In this document: positions 1 through 4,593 of the stretch, in pieces | Layout: each line of letters begins with the position of its first letter | How positions within the stretch are numbered: position 1 is the first letter of the stretch | Assembly (NCBI GenBank): GCA_032117135.1 | Contig: JAULZV010000056.1 | Coordinates: 1 to 7,428 of the forward strand | DNA length: 7,428 nt | Direction: 5' to 3' | DNA from: JAULZV01 sp032117135 | GTDB lineage: Bacteria; Patescibacteriota; Minisyncoccia; Phycocordibacterales; JAACPR01 | Program-made: the position numbers and the translations under genes | Notes under the pieces: model-generated | The model's database searches: none | What the model was told of the DNA's origin: nothing | Seen by the model: the letters and a program-made list of their open reading frames with translations, nothing else

Positions 1-83
1 CTGTAAGGGTCCAAATCCCCGAACCTGCATCATCAATCCTTATCGGTCTCACATCATTTCTCCTCCGTCGCCACAGAAATTGA
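1..83 (+). CDS. PEP-CTERM protein, C-terminal end only (cut by window edge)
   Basis: The frame containing position 3 is open from the window edge to the TGA at 81-83. It reads a complete PEP-CTERM sorting tail: VQIPEP, a short hydrophobic stretch (SSILIGLTSFLL), then the basic end RRHRN. In characterised systems this tail is recognised by an exosortase, which processes the exported protein. The tail closely matches that of the complete PEP-CTERM gene ending at 1271, being two codons shorter, and is followed by the same hairpin and T-run, so the two genes are probably paralogues in tandem. The body of the protein lies left of the window, so nothing can be said about its ectodomain or whether it is intact. 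Confidence 0.75.
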   Translation, partial: VRVQIPEPASSILIGLTSFLLRRHRN

Positions 84-106
84 TGAGAATCACCGTCGGT
101 ACCCCT

Positions 107-229
107 TCAAATCCATGCGCACTCGCTGCTCACGGATTTTTTATTAATAGTGTAAGTACACGCTCTGTTACCTTCTGGTGTAATATTTGGTACTGCTGTC
201 TCGGAATATCTTATTGTTTCTCTTTCAGG
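107..229 (-). pseudogene. Remnant of pilin 3' end (duplicated, no start)
   Basis: Read on the minus strand, 229 down to 143 encodes 29 residues that align without a gap to the last 29 residues of the intact pilin at 1326-1922. Fourteen are identical, including AVP, GNR and the CTYT...N end. A one-base difference removes the TAA stop, so the frame runs on through the hairpin to a TGA at 107-109. Upstream the frame is closed by a stop at 266-268, and no ATG, GTG or TTG lies between that stop and the pilin-like part. The prepilin leader and hydrophobic helix are absent. It is best explained as a truncated duplicate made together with the PEP-CTERM gene. Confidence 0.7.
109..142 (+). terminator. 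Degenerate intrinsic terminator after first PEP-CTERM gene
   Basis: Arms 109-120 and 128-139 pair over 12 positions with two mismatches, around the loop actcgct. A run of six T follows at 137-142. It is the diverged copy of the better-paired terminator at 1294-1327. Its two mismatches suggest weaker termination, but the loop and 3' arm are identical to the other copy. Confidence 0.6.
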
Positions 230-372
230 TGTACATAAAAAATGGGCGGTACATTGTCGGTCGAATCAATTAAGGGGGTAGGGACACATATGATTGTGCA
301 GTTTGAGTCACGAACAATGGTAGAATAAGATAACGTCACGATAATTGGGGTGTTGCAGGGGAGGGGTTGAGG

Positions 373-444
373 TTGTTTGAAAATTTAAAAATCACAAGCA
401 AAATCAAGGTGTTCATTTTTGCACTTCAAGTTATTTTTATGTAA
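373..444 (+). CDS. Possible 23-codon ORF with strong ribosome binding site
   Basis: The gap 231-611 contains no long gene. A TTG at 373 is preceded, eight bases upstream, by GGAGG (360-364), the clearest Shine-Dalgarno match in the window. It opens 23 codons ending in TAA at 442-444. The peptide has a basic N-terminal half (FENLKITSKIK) and a hydrophobic end (VFIFALQVIFM), loosely like the first residues of a chemotaxis receptor. It could be a small membrane peptide, a broken gene start or chance. There is no conservation evidence. Confidence 0.2.
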   Translation: MFENLKITSKIKVFIFALQVIFM

Positions 445-486
445 GTTAGTCATTCGTTGTCTATTTTTCGAACAGCCTTGGGGGGC

Positions 487-526
487 TTGACAGATTCTCA
501 AAAAAAAGTACCATTCTAATTATAAG
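487..526 (+). promoter_or_regulatory. Possible promoter of the PEP-CTERM gene
   Basis: A perfect -35 hexamer TTGACA lies at 487-492. No -10 box is well placed: TACCAT (509-514) has the right 16-base spacing but matches only four of six, while TCTAAT (515-520) matches five of six at a 22-base spacing. Either would give a leader of roughly 85-95 bases before the ATG at 612. A nine-pair hairpin with two G-T pairs and loop TACA follows at 525-546. The rest of the leader is CA-rich and lacks a clear ribosome binding site. Confidence 0.3.
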
Positions 527-611
527 GATCTTTTACAAAAGGTCTTCCTCTCGTTTTAAGCGTATTTCAGCGCAGAAACACAAACCGAACCAAACCAAGA
601 AAACCAATCCA

Positions 612-1271
612 ATGAACTGGACACCACTATTCAGAGCGCTCCTGGCGGCGCTCGTCTTCACCCTTGCTACGGCAAGTGGACAGTCGGCTGTGGTGGTGCA
701 ATACCCAACGGATGAGCAATACTCGGCGATTCTCGCCAGTACTACTCAGTCGTGGAAGGTGCATCTCAAGGTAGGGAGTCTCGGAGCTCTTGTCGTCGAT
801 GAGATTACAATCTATGCAAACGGCGTTCAATATGCCGACCACGCATGGTCATATCCCGAACAATTAGGAATCAGCTACGATGATGCCGGCAACCTCGGTG
901 TGCAGGTGGGAGCAAACCTCCTTACGGCACAGCCGCTGAGTGGCTTCAATGCAGTGCTGATTCGCATCAGTGATCGGGGACTGTTTGCTCCTACTGAATT
1001 TCGTTCAGGACTCTTCAGCGGTCAACCTGTCAATGATCTCTTTGCGGACGATCTTAATTCGTTCATTCGAGATTTTGACAATGTATTGGTCACCGGGTTC
1101 GACGACACATTCACCTTGACTGGTGCACTAAGTCTTAATCCTTACGCGGTTCAGGATGATTCGTACATGACAATCACGGGGATTCAAATGGTTCAAATCC
1201 CCGAACCATCTTCTATTGCACTAGTCGGTCTCGGTCTTGCATCACTTCTTATCCGCCGGAACAGAAATTGA
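612..1271 (+). CDS. PEP-CTERM sorting-domain protein
   Basis: This 219-residue exported protein has a classical signal peptide (about residues 1-26: R8, hydrophobic LLAALVFTLAT, likely cleavage after SGQSA) and a complete C-terminal PEP-CTERM anchor. The anchor consists of IPEP at 196-199, the hydrophobic segment IALVGLGLASLLI and the basic end RRNRN. In known systems such proteins cross the membrane by Sec and are then processed by an exosortase. The ectodomain is acidic and probably beta-rich, with no enzyme motif; the stretch before the tail (YAVQDDSYMTITGIQMV) is typical of this class. The gene is read toward the pilin genes and ends at a strong terminator. Its codon use looks richer in G+C than the genes at 2798-4502. 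PEP-CTERM proteins are well known in Verrucomicrobia, Planctomycetes and Proteobacteria but unexpected in a reduced CPR genome, so transfer is possible. No exosortase gene is in the window. Confidence 0.87.
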   Translation: MNWTPLFRALLAALVFTLATASGQSAVVVQYPTDEQYSAILASTTQSWKVHLKVGSLGALVVDEITIYANGVQYADHAWSYPEQLGISYDDAGNLGVQVGANLLTAQPLSGFNAVLIRISDRGLFAPTEFRSGLFSGQPVNDLFADDLNSFIRDFDNVLVTGFDDTFTLTGALSLNPYAVQDDSYMTITGIQMVQIPEPSSIALVGLGLASLLIRRNRN

Positions 1272-1416
1272 TGAATACCGTCGGCACTCCTTCAAATCCG
1301 TGGGCACTCGCTGCTCACGGATTTTTTAATTAGTAGTGTAAGTGCATACTCTGTTACCTCCTAGTGTAAAACTTGGTACTGCTGATGCAGGGCATTTTGT
1401 TACATCTCTTTCAAGT
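1190..1416. repeat. Right copy of the diverged duplication (other copy 8-230)
   Basis: This copy holds the PEP-CTERM tail of the complete gene, the well-paired terminator and the 3' end of the intact pilin. The pilin continues past 1416 without interruption, so this copy has the ancestral arrangement on its right side. Confidence 0.75.
1294..1327 (+). terminator. Intrinsic terminator of the PEP-CTERM gene
   Basis: Arms 1294-1305 and 1313-1324 form a 12-pair stem with one G-T pair around the loop actcgct. T-run 1322-1327 follows. The TAA stop of the convergent pilin (1326-1328 on the minus strand) lies inside the T-run, so the two genes share this boundary. On the minus strand the hairpin is followed by only three T, so it would terminate pilin transcription less well. 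Confidence 0.85.
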
Positions 1417-1922
1417 ACCCATGTCAATTTATATGATGCGCAAACACTCGTCCCTTGACCATCACACTCATAAAGAACACCTTTAAAATCTAATCCACTA
1501 ATTAGTAAAGGTGCTCTGTGTGCAGGTTCGCCTGCAAGATAAGGTGTAATTGCAGTTCTAATTGTATCGTTACCTGTTGCGACTCCTCCGTAACATGGCT
1601 CCCCTGTAGGATACCCAAAACACACCGGAGTCGCTCCTGTAACCGGATATGTTCCGATATGATCATTTCGATAGAGGTCGAGTGCGTTTATATATTGAAG
1701 TACGTGAGTGTTTTTGGCGGCATTGCGACCTTTGGCGCGCATGTCATTGAGACCTGCCAAGATGGCAGTAGTTAAGAATGAGACAATTGCCATCACTACT
1801 AATAGTTCGATAAGTGTAAAGCCTTTTTGTGCTGAAGATTTTTCAAAAGAAGTGAATTCGATAGAGCGGCTTGGGGAAGTCATAAGAGGTGCGCTATCAA
1901 ATTCGTGCTTTTGGATATACAT
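1326..1922 (-). CDS. Type IV pilin-like protein with prepilin leader
   Basis: This 198-residue protein has a type III signal: a long 34-residue leader, then the cleavage site QKG|FTLIELLVVMAI with G34, F35 and the essential glutamate E39 (E+5 of the mature protein). A hydrophobic helix to about residue 57 and an amphipathic extension (LNDMRAKGRNAAKNTHVLQY) follow. A prepilin peptidase would cleave and methylate it at the membrane. The globular part has six cysteines (101, 110, 153, 161, 177, 193), enough for three disulfides, which suggests an extracellular structural pilin or minor pilin. The ATG at 1922 begins two bases after the TAG of the upstream gene, so translation is probably coupled; M14 is a possible alternative start. 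No strong Shine-Dalgarno is visible. It could be a pseudopilin instead, but no assembly ATPase or platform protein is present to decide. Confidence 0.9.
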   Translation of the reverse strand: MYIQKHEFDSAPLMTSPSRSIEFTSFEKSSAQKGFTLIELLVVMAIVSFLTTAILAGLNDMRAKGRNAAKNTHVLQYINALDLYRNDHIGTYPVTGATPVCFGYPTGEPCYGGVATGNDTIRTAITPYLAGEPAHRAPLLISGLDFKGVLYECDGQGTSVCASYKLTWVLERDVTKCPASAVPSFTLGGNRVCTYTTN

Positions 1923-1924
1923 GG

Positions 1925-2236
1925 CTATGGTTTTCTCAGGAAGGGATCCTTACCTTGTCTGACAAGATTTATATATTCTTGGAACGAATATGTTTGGCCG
2001 TATTGATCTACTACAACATCACTTTGAGAGTTTGATGAACGAGATTGTATCAAAAATAATGTGCTTGCAAGAGTGATACAAATCACAACAATAAGTATTG
2101 TGACTGCTTGTTTGTCATCTTTGGCGAATCCAGTTCGAATGAGTGCTGAAACCATTCTTGGGGTAGGAATATCTCCAAGAAGCTGTCTCGATTTTATATG
2201 AAATTCATTCTGTTCAATAAAGTCAATCCTATCCAT
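1925..2236 (-). CDS. Small single-helix membrane protein upstream of pilin
   Basis: This 103-residue protein has a soluble N-terminal part containing LLGDIPTPRMVSALIR, one strong membrane helix at about 44-64 (AVTILIVVICITLASTLFLI), and a polar tail with YGQTYSFQEYINLVRQGKDPF. Short proteins with this layout (IPTP-x-MV, a helix, a short tail) occur beside pilins in CPR genomes, as I recall them, but have no established function. A partner in pilus assembly or anchoring is an inference from position. I chose the ATG at 2236 because an extended -10 box lies directly upstream. The frame also opens further upstream at 2353, adding 39 residues of basic, non-typical sequence, so that start is possible but less likely. 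It forms an operon with the pilin. Confidence 0.72.
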   Translation of the reverse strand: MDRIDFIEQNEFHIKSRQLLGDIPTPRMVSALIRTGFAKDDKQAVTILIVVICITLASTLFLIQSRSSNSQSDVVVDQYGQTYSFQEYINLVRQGKDPFLRKP

Positions 2237-2243
2237 TGATTTA

Positions 2244-2252
2244 ATAGTATCA
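2244..2252 (-). promoter_or_regulatory. Extended -10 promoter of the pilin operon, implying leaderless mRNA
   Basis: On the minus strand TGATACTAT is followed by seven bases and then the ATG at 2236. It resembles the element in front of 2798 (TGATATAAT, eight bases, ATG). Transcription would start at or next to the A of the ATG. The -10 core TACTAT matches consensus at four of six positions and no good -35 is present. Confidence 0.45.
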
Positions 2253-2437
2253 TTTTTTGATGAATGCAACAGGTATATGGGTGTGTACAAAAGTCGTAGA
2301 ATGCGTTTATGGGAAAGAATTGTCATATATGGGGATTGAAATTCTAAACGCATTGTGTATAATGGTCAAACACCTACGTGTTGAAAACTCAAAGTCAAGT
2401 CTTTGCGTCTTTAACATTTATTCGGTTATACATTAGT

Positions 2438-2489
2438 GAGGTAGAGGAGAGACACCTCCAAGAGATTGGGGAGAGCTCATAACCTCAAG
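2438..2489 (+). pseudogene. Degenerate partial copy of the initiator tRNA
   Basis: Bases 2438-2458 match the acceptor/D-arm part of the tRNA at 2535-2555 at 19 of 21 positions. Bases 2475-2489 match its anticodon loop and 3' stem (2561-2575) at 15 of 15. Between them five bases of the real gene are replaced by sixteen, which destroys the anticodon stem. No T-arm or 3' acceptor strand follows. It cannot fold as a tRNA and is best read as a decayed duplicate, though a retained role as a tRNA-like leader cannot be excluded. Confidence 0.65.
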
Positions 2490-2531
2490 GAGCTAAGGTA
2501 AGAAAAAGAGAGCGACAGATACATAATATAT

Positions 2532-2602
2532 AGCGGGGTAGAGGAGAGGCACCTCGTGAGGCTCATAACCTCAAGACTCTGGTTCGATTCCAGACCCCGC
2601 TA
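2532..2602 (+). tRNA. tRNA-Met (CAU), initiator type
   Basis: A full cloverleaf folds. Acceptor AGCGGGG (2532-2538) pairs with CCCCGCT (2595-2601), with discriminator A2602. D-stem GAGG/CCTC encloses a minimal seven-base loop. The anticodon arm is TGAGG, loop CTCATAA with CAT at 2564-2566, CCTCA. The variable loop has four bases. The T-arm is TCTGG, TTCGATT, CCAGA. GCGGGG/CCCCGC and the CUCAUAA loop are characteristic of initiator tRNAs. Two features are atypical for bacteria: position 1 pairs with 72 as A-U rather than being mismatched, and the first of the three conserved G-C pairs in the anticodon stem is A-U. CCA is not encoded (CAA follows), so it must be added by nucleotidyltransferase. 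tRNA-Ile2 with a modified CAU is a less likely alternative. Confidence 0.9.
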
Positions 2603-2610
2603 CAACCATG

Positions 2611-2635
2611 TGAGACCTACCGAGGCTCATATAAC
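2611..2635 (+). repeat. Possible third fragment of the initiator tRNA
   Basis: Just downstream of the tRNA, 2622-2631 (gaggctcata) repeats the tRNA anticodon arm at 2558-2567 exactly. The preceding gagacctac resembles its D-arm region with gaps. It is short enough that chance is not excluded, but its place next to the gene and the other degenerate copy favour common origin. Confidence 0.35.
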
Positions 2636-2663
2636 GATGATATTTGCAATAGTGGAGTGAGGA

Positions 2664-2695
2664 CGAGTCATGGACTCGAACTTTTGCGTAAAAGT
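2664..2695 (+). other. Two adjacent small hairpins between the initiator tRNA and the next gene
   Basis: CGAGTC-ATG-GACTCG (2664-2678) is a perfect six-pair hairpin. It is followed immediately by ACTTTT-GCGT-AAAAGT (2680-2695), also six pairs. They lie in the non-coding stretch 2603-2797. There is no T-run long enough to call a terminator; processing or attenuation of the tRNA transcript is only a guess. Apart from these, the possible tRNA fragment and a repeat of attcttg (2711 and 2729), I see nothing in the stretch. Confidence 0.35.
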
Positions 2696-2780
2696 CGTAA
2701 AAATCAGTACATTCTTGTTTAAAGCCATATTCTTGCTTTGATTCTATAGAATTTTTATAGATCGGATATTTTATTCATTT

Positions 2781-2789
2781 TGATATAAT
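2781..2789 (+). promoter_or_regulatory. Extended -10 promoter, implying leaderless mRNA for the 2798 gene
   Basis: TGATATAAT contains a consensus TATAAT (2784-2789) with the TGn extension. The ATG at 2798 is eight bases further on, where transcription should begin, leaving no room for a ribosome binding site. No convincing -35 is present, as is common with extended -10 promoters. Confidence 0.65.
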
Positions 2790-2797
2790 TAAATCCA

Positions 2798-3700
2798 ATG
2801 GAAAAAGAATTACAATTAACACTTGAGACAGAGATAGAAACTTTGCTATATGGATCAAAAGAAAGTTTTAAACAAGCAAAAAGAAACATTTCAAAACTCT
2901 ATCATTCTGATTTTGATAATTTTCATAAAATAGCATCTTTTGTTTTGGAGTATTTTCCAAAGTATGATGAAGTTGAGAATTGGCAAAATAAAGCAGCTTT
3001 TATCTCTGGAATTGATTTATTTTTTCTGTCATTGTCAGATGACTATTTTGATGAATTAAAGAGGTTCACTATTGGAGCGATTCAGCATCCAAACGGTGCT
3101 GTTCGTCAAGCTATTATTAATACATCAAGGTGGCTCCATATGTCTTTGAGTTCCAGAATTGATTCTGATTTTAGACCTCATTGGAAAAAGAAAATAGAAG
3201 ACCTTGCAAAAGAAAAGGAGAGAGCTAAGAAACAATTTCTAGACTTGGTTTTAGAATTAGAGCAGCTTATAGAAAAGTATGATGACGGGAAACACAGAGG
3301 AGATTATATAGATGACATGAAGCCATCCATTCACAAAAGTTTGCAGATTATGTGGGATTATTTTGCAGGAACTCATTGTTATCGAAAATTGATTGAACAA
3401 ATAAGACCTATCTCTTCAGATTTATTTTTTAAACGAAAAGAAATAGAAAATAAAATCGTAGCACTTTTAAAGAGAAGTAGGAGTTTTGCTGATCTAGATT
3501 TTTTGAAAGATATTATTTATAACGAAACAAGCACTGCAGATTTTCAAGAAGCATTGATGTTATTTGATACAGGATATGAAAATGCTCCAGAAATACACGA
3601 AGTGTTAGAGGTCATAAACGAAGCATGGAATCATTTTCCACATAGATCTCTTGATGGATTGTGTCCTGTGGAGATGATTGAGATGTATAAGGCGAGATAA
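2798..3700 (+). CDS. Hypothetical helical protein with C-terminal WNxFPHxxLxGxxPxEM motif
   Basis: I do not recognise a function for this 300-residue protein. It is predicted to be cytoplasmic, with no signal peptide or membrane segment, and almost entirely helical. The region 85-115 (LKRFTIGAIQHPNGAVRQAII) looks like a HEAT-type repeat. A highly charged, probably coiled segment covers 128-163. The end carries a compact motif with W277, N278, F280, P281, H282, L285, G287, P290 and E292. It is reminiscent of the WNxxRPHxSLGGLTPxE end of rve-type transposases and of the ends of some CPR hypothetical proteins I recall, but no catalytic DDE residues are evident, so no transposase call is made. 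The gene is strikingly AT-rich compared with aspS and the PEP-CTERM gene and appears to have its own leaderless promoter. Its neighbours are an initiator tRNA and a putative HTH/endonuclease gene. Confidence 0.8.
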   Translation: MEKELQLTLETEIETLLYGSKESFKQAKRNISKLYHSDFDNFHKIASFVLEYFPKYDEVENWQNKAAFISGIDLFFLSLSDDYFDELKRFTIGAIQHPNGAVRQAIINTSRWLHMSLSSRIDSDFRPHWKKKIEDLAKEKERAKKQFLDLVLELEQLIEKYDDGKHRGDYIDDMKPSIHKSLQIMWDYFAGTHCYRKLIEQIRPISSDLFFKRKEIENKIVALLKRSRSFADLDFLKDIIYNETSTADFQEALMLFDTGYENAPEIHEVLEVINEAWNHFPHRSLDGLCPVEMIEMYKAR

Positions 3701-3742
3701 TATATCTACAAAAGTCTTACGAGTCTAAATATTCTTCATATA

Positions 3743-3771
3743 TAATCTCATATAGCACCTATATTAGATTA
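3743..3771. other. Intergenic hairpin between the 2798 and 3819 genes
   Basis: TAATCT (3743-3748) pairs with AGATTA (3766-3771), then one C-T mismatch, then ATATA with TATAT around the loop GCACC. Neither strand has a following T-run, so it is not a standard terminator. It lies about 35 bases before the promoter of the HTH gene and could be a weak terminator or a regulator site; the sequence does not decide. Confidence 0.4.
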
Positions 3772-3802
3772 AAAGTAGAGGTTACTACACGTATTGAACG
3801 TT

Positions 3803-3811
3803 TGATATACT
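3803..3811 (+). promoter_or_regulatory. Extended -10 promoter, implying leaderless mRNA for the HTH gene
   Basis: TGATATACT provides a TGn extension and the -10 core TATACT (five of six). The ATG at 3819 follows after seven bases, so the transcript would start at the initiation codon. This is the same layout as upstream of 2798. Confidence 0.6.
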
Positions 3812-3818
3812 ATCATAT

Positions 3819-4502
3819 ATGGCAAAACAATTGGAAAAAGATAAGGCAATTAAACTAAGAAAGAAAGGAGAAAGTATCTCAGAAATATCAAGAATTCTCG
3901 GAGTTTCAAAAGGTTCAGTGAGTGTGTGGGTGAGGGATGTTATTATTTCGGCATCGGCACTTAATTTACTCAAATCAAAGATTAAAATTAATGGACATGC
4001 AGGACGAATAAAGGGGGCTTGTGCCAATCAGCAGAAAAAAACTGATGCACTAGAATCTGCATTCAGGCACGCAGTGTCTGCTCTTGGTAACCTTACTGAA
4101 AGAGACCTTCTTCTTTTGGGGATTGGCTTGTTTTGGGCAGAAGGCAATAAAAAAGGTAGTAGGTTTGTCTTCTCAAACTCTGATCCTGGGATGATTTTGT
4201 TTATGATCAAATTTTTGAAGCATTGTATGGGTGTCGTACATGATGACTTGTATGCGAGTGTACAGATTAATCAAATTCACCAGTCACGGTCTGAAAAAAT
4301 AATTTTGTACTGGTGCAAAACTTTAGGTCTAAAGAAAGATCGTATCCTCGGTCCATACTTCATAAAAAGCAAAAGTGTTAAGATATATGACAATTCTGAT
4401 ACCTATTATGGCATCCTTCGACTACAGGTTCGGAGGAGTTCGATTTTACATTATAGAATTTTGGGTTATATTAGAAGTCTCTCAGGACAATCAAAGTCTT
4501 GA
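3819..4502 (+). CDS. HTH plus LAGLIDADG-like (putative homing endonuclease family) protein
   Basis: This 227-residue protein has an N-terminal resolvase/Trp-repressor-like helix-turn-helix (about 6-39: KAIKLRKKGESISEISRILGVSKGSVSVWV). A linker follows, then a region opening with LLLLGIGLFWAEGN (97-110). That segment has the shape of a LAGLIDADG motif, with G101, G103 and the acid-glycine pair E108-G109 where the metal-binding acid would sit. Downstream, FSNSDPGMILFMIKFLK, YASVQINQIHQ and the YYGILRLQV region fit the alternating strands and helices of the fold. Only one motif is present, so a homodimer would be expected. Such HTH-plus-LAGLIDADG-like proteins recur in CPR and archaea without a proven role. 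It could be a stand-alone homing endonuclease or a repurposed DNA-binding regulator (compare WhiA). It is AT-rich, like the preceding gene, and ends three bases before a tRNA. Confidence 0.72.
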   Translation: MAKQLEKDKAIKLRKKGESISEISRILGVSKGSVSVWVRDVIISASALNLLKSKIKINGHAGRIKGACANQQKKTDALESAFRHAVSALGNLTERDLLLLGIGLFWAEGNKKGSRFVFSNSDPGMILFMIKFLKHCMGVVHDDLYASVQINQIHQSRSEKIILYWCKTLGLKKDRILGPYFIKSKSVKIYDNSDTYYGILRLQVRRSSILHYRILGYIRSLSGQSKS

Positions 4503-4505
4503 AAT

Positions 4506-4579
4506 GTCGGGGTAGCTCAGGTGGTTAGAGCGGTCGTTTCATAAGCGACAGGTCGTGAGTTCAACTCTCACCCTCGGCA
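4506..4579 (+). tRNA. tRNA-Met (CAU), elongator type
   Basis: A complete cloverleaf folds. Acceptor GTCGGGG (4506-4512) pairs with CCTCGGC (4572-4578) including two G-T pairs, with discriminator A4579. D-arm is GCTC/GAGC with GG in a nine-base loop. Anticodon arm is GTCGT, TTCATAA with CAT at 4540-4542, GCGAC. The variable loop has five bases. T-arm is GTGAG, TTCAACT, CTCAC. It lacks the initiator features, so elongator Met is the likely identity; an Ile2 tRNA with lysidine-modified CAU cannot be excluded from sequence alone. CCA is not encoded. A run of five T at 4582-4586 may end transcription. It starts three bases after the HTH gene and is probably co-transcribed with it, since no separate promoter is obvious. 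Confidence 0.93.
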
Positions 4580-4593
4580 CATTTTTACAATAG

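Larger units (their letters stand above)
8..230. repeat. Left copy of a diverged duplication (other copy 1190-1416)
   Basis: Bases 8-230 align with 1190-1416 over the PEP-CTERM tail, intergenic hairpin and pilin 3' end, with only small indels (offset 1182-1188). Similarity fades just past position 230, inside the pilin-like sequence, which marks the likely duplication junction. The upstream part of the left unit lies outside the window. Confidence 0.75.

Noticed and set aside
290..328. 12-codon ATG frame after a G-rich run
   Set aside because: Too short and without distinguishing features; likely chance.
1518..1962. Plus-strand frames of 84-85 codons opposite the pilin gene
   Set aside because: They are antisense shadows of a well-supported pilin and have no recognisable protein features.
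2237..2353. 39-residue N-terminal extension of the small membrane protein, starting at 2353
   Set aside because: The added sequence is not like the family, and the ATG at 2236 has its own extended -10 element. The longer start cannot be fully excluded.
2438..2500. Functional tRNA or split tRNA at the upstream copy
   Set aside because: The anticodon stem is broken by a longer insert and there is no T-arm or 3' acceptor strand, so it is treated as a degenerate copy.
2798..3700. Calling the 300-residue protein a transposase because of its WNxFPHxxL tail
   Set aside because: No DDE catalytic core, no inverted repeats and no target duplication are visible. The tail similarity alone is not enough.
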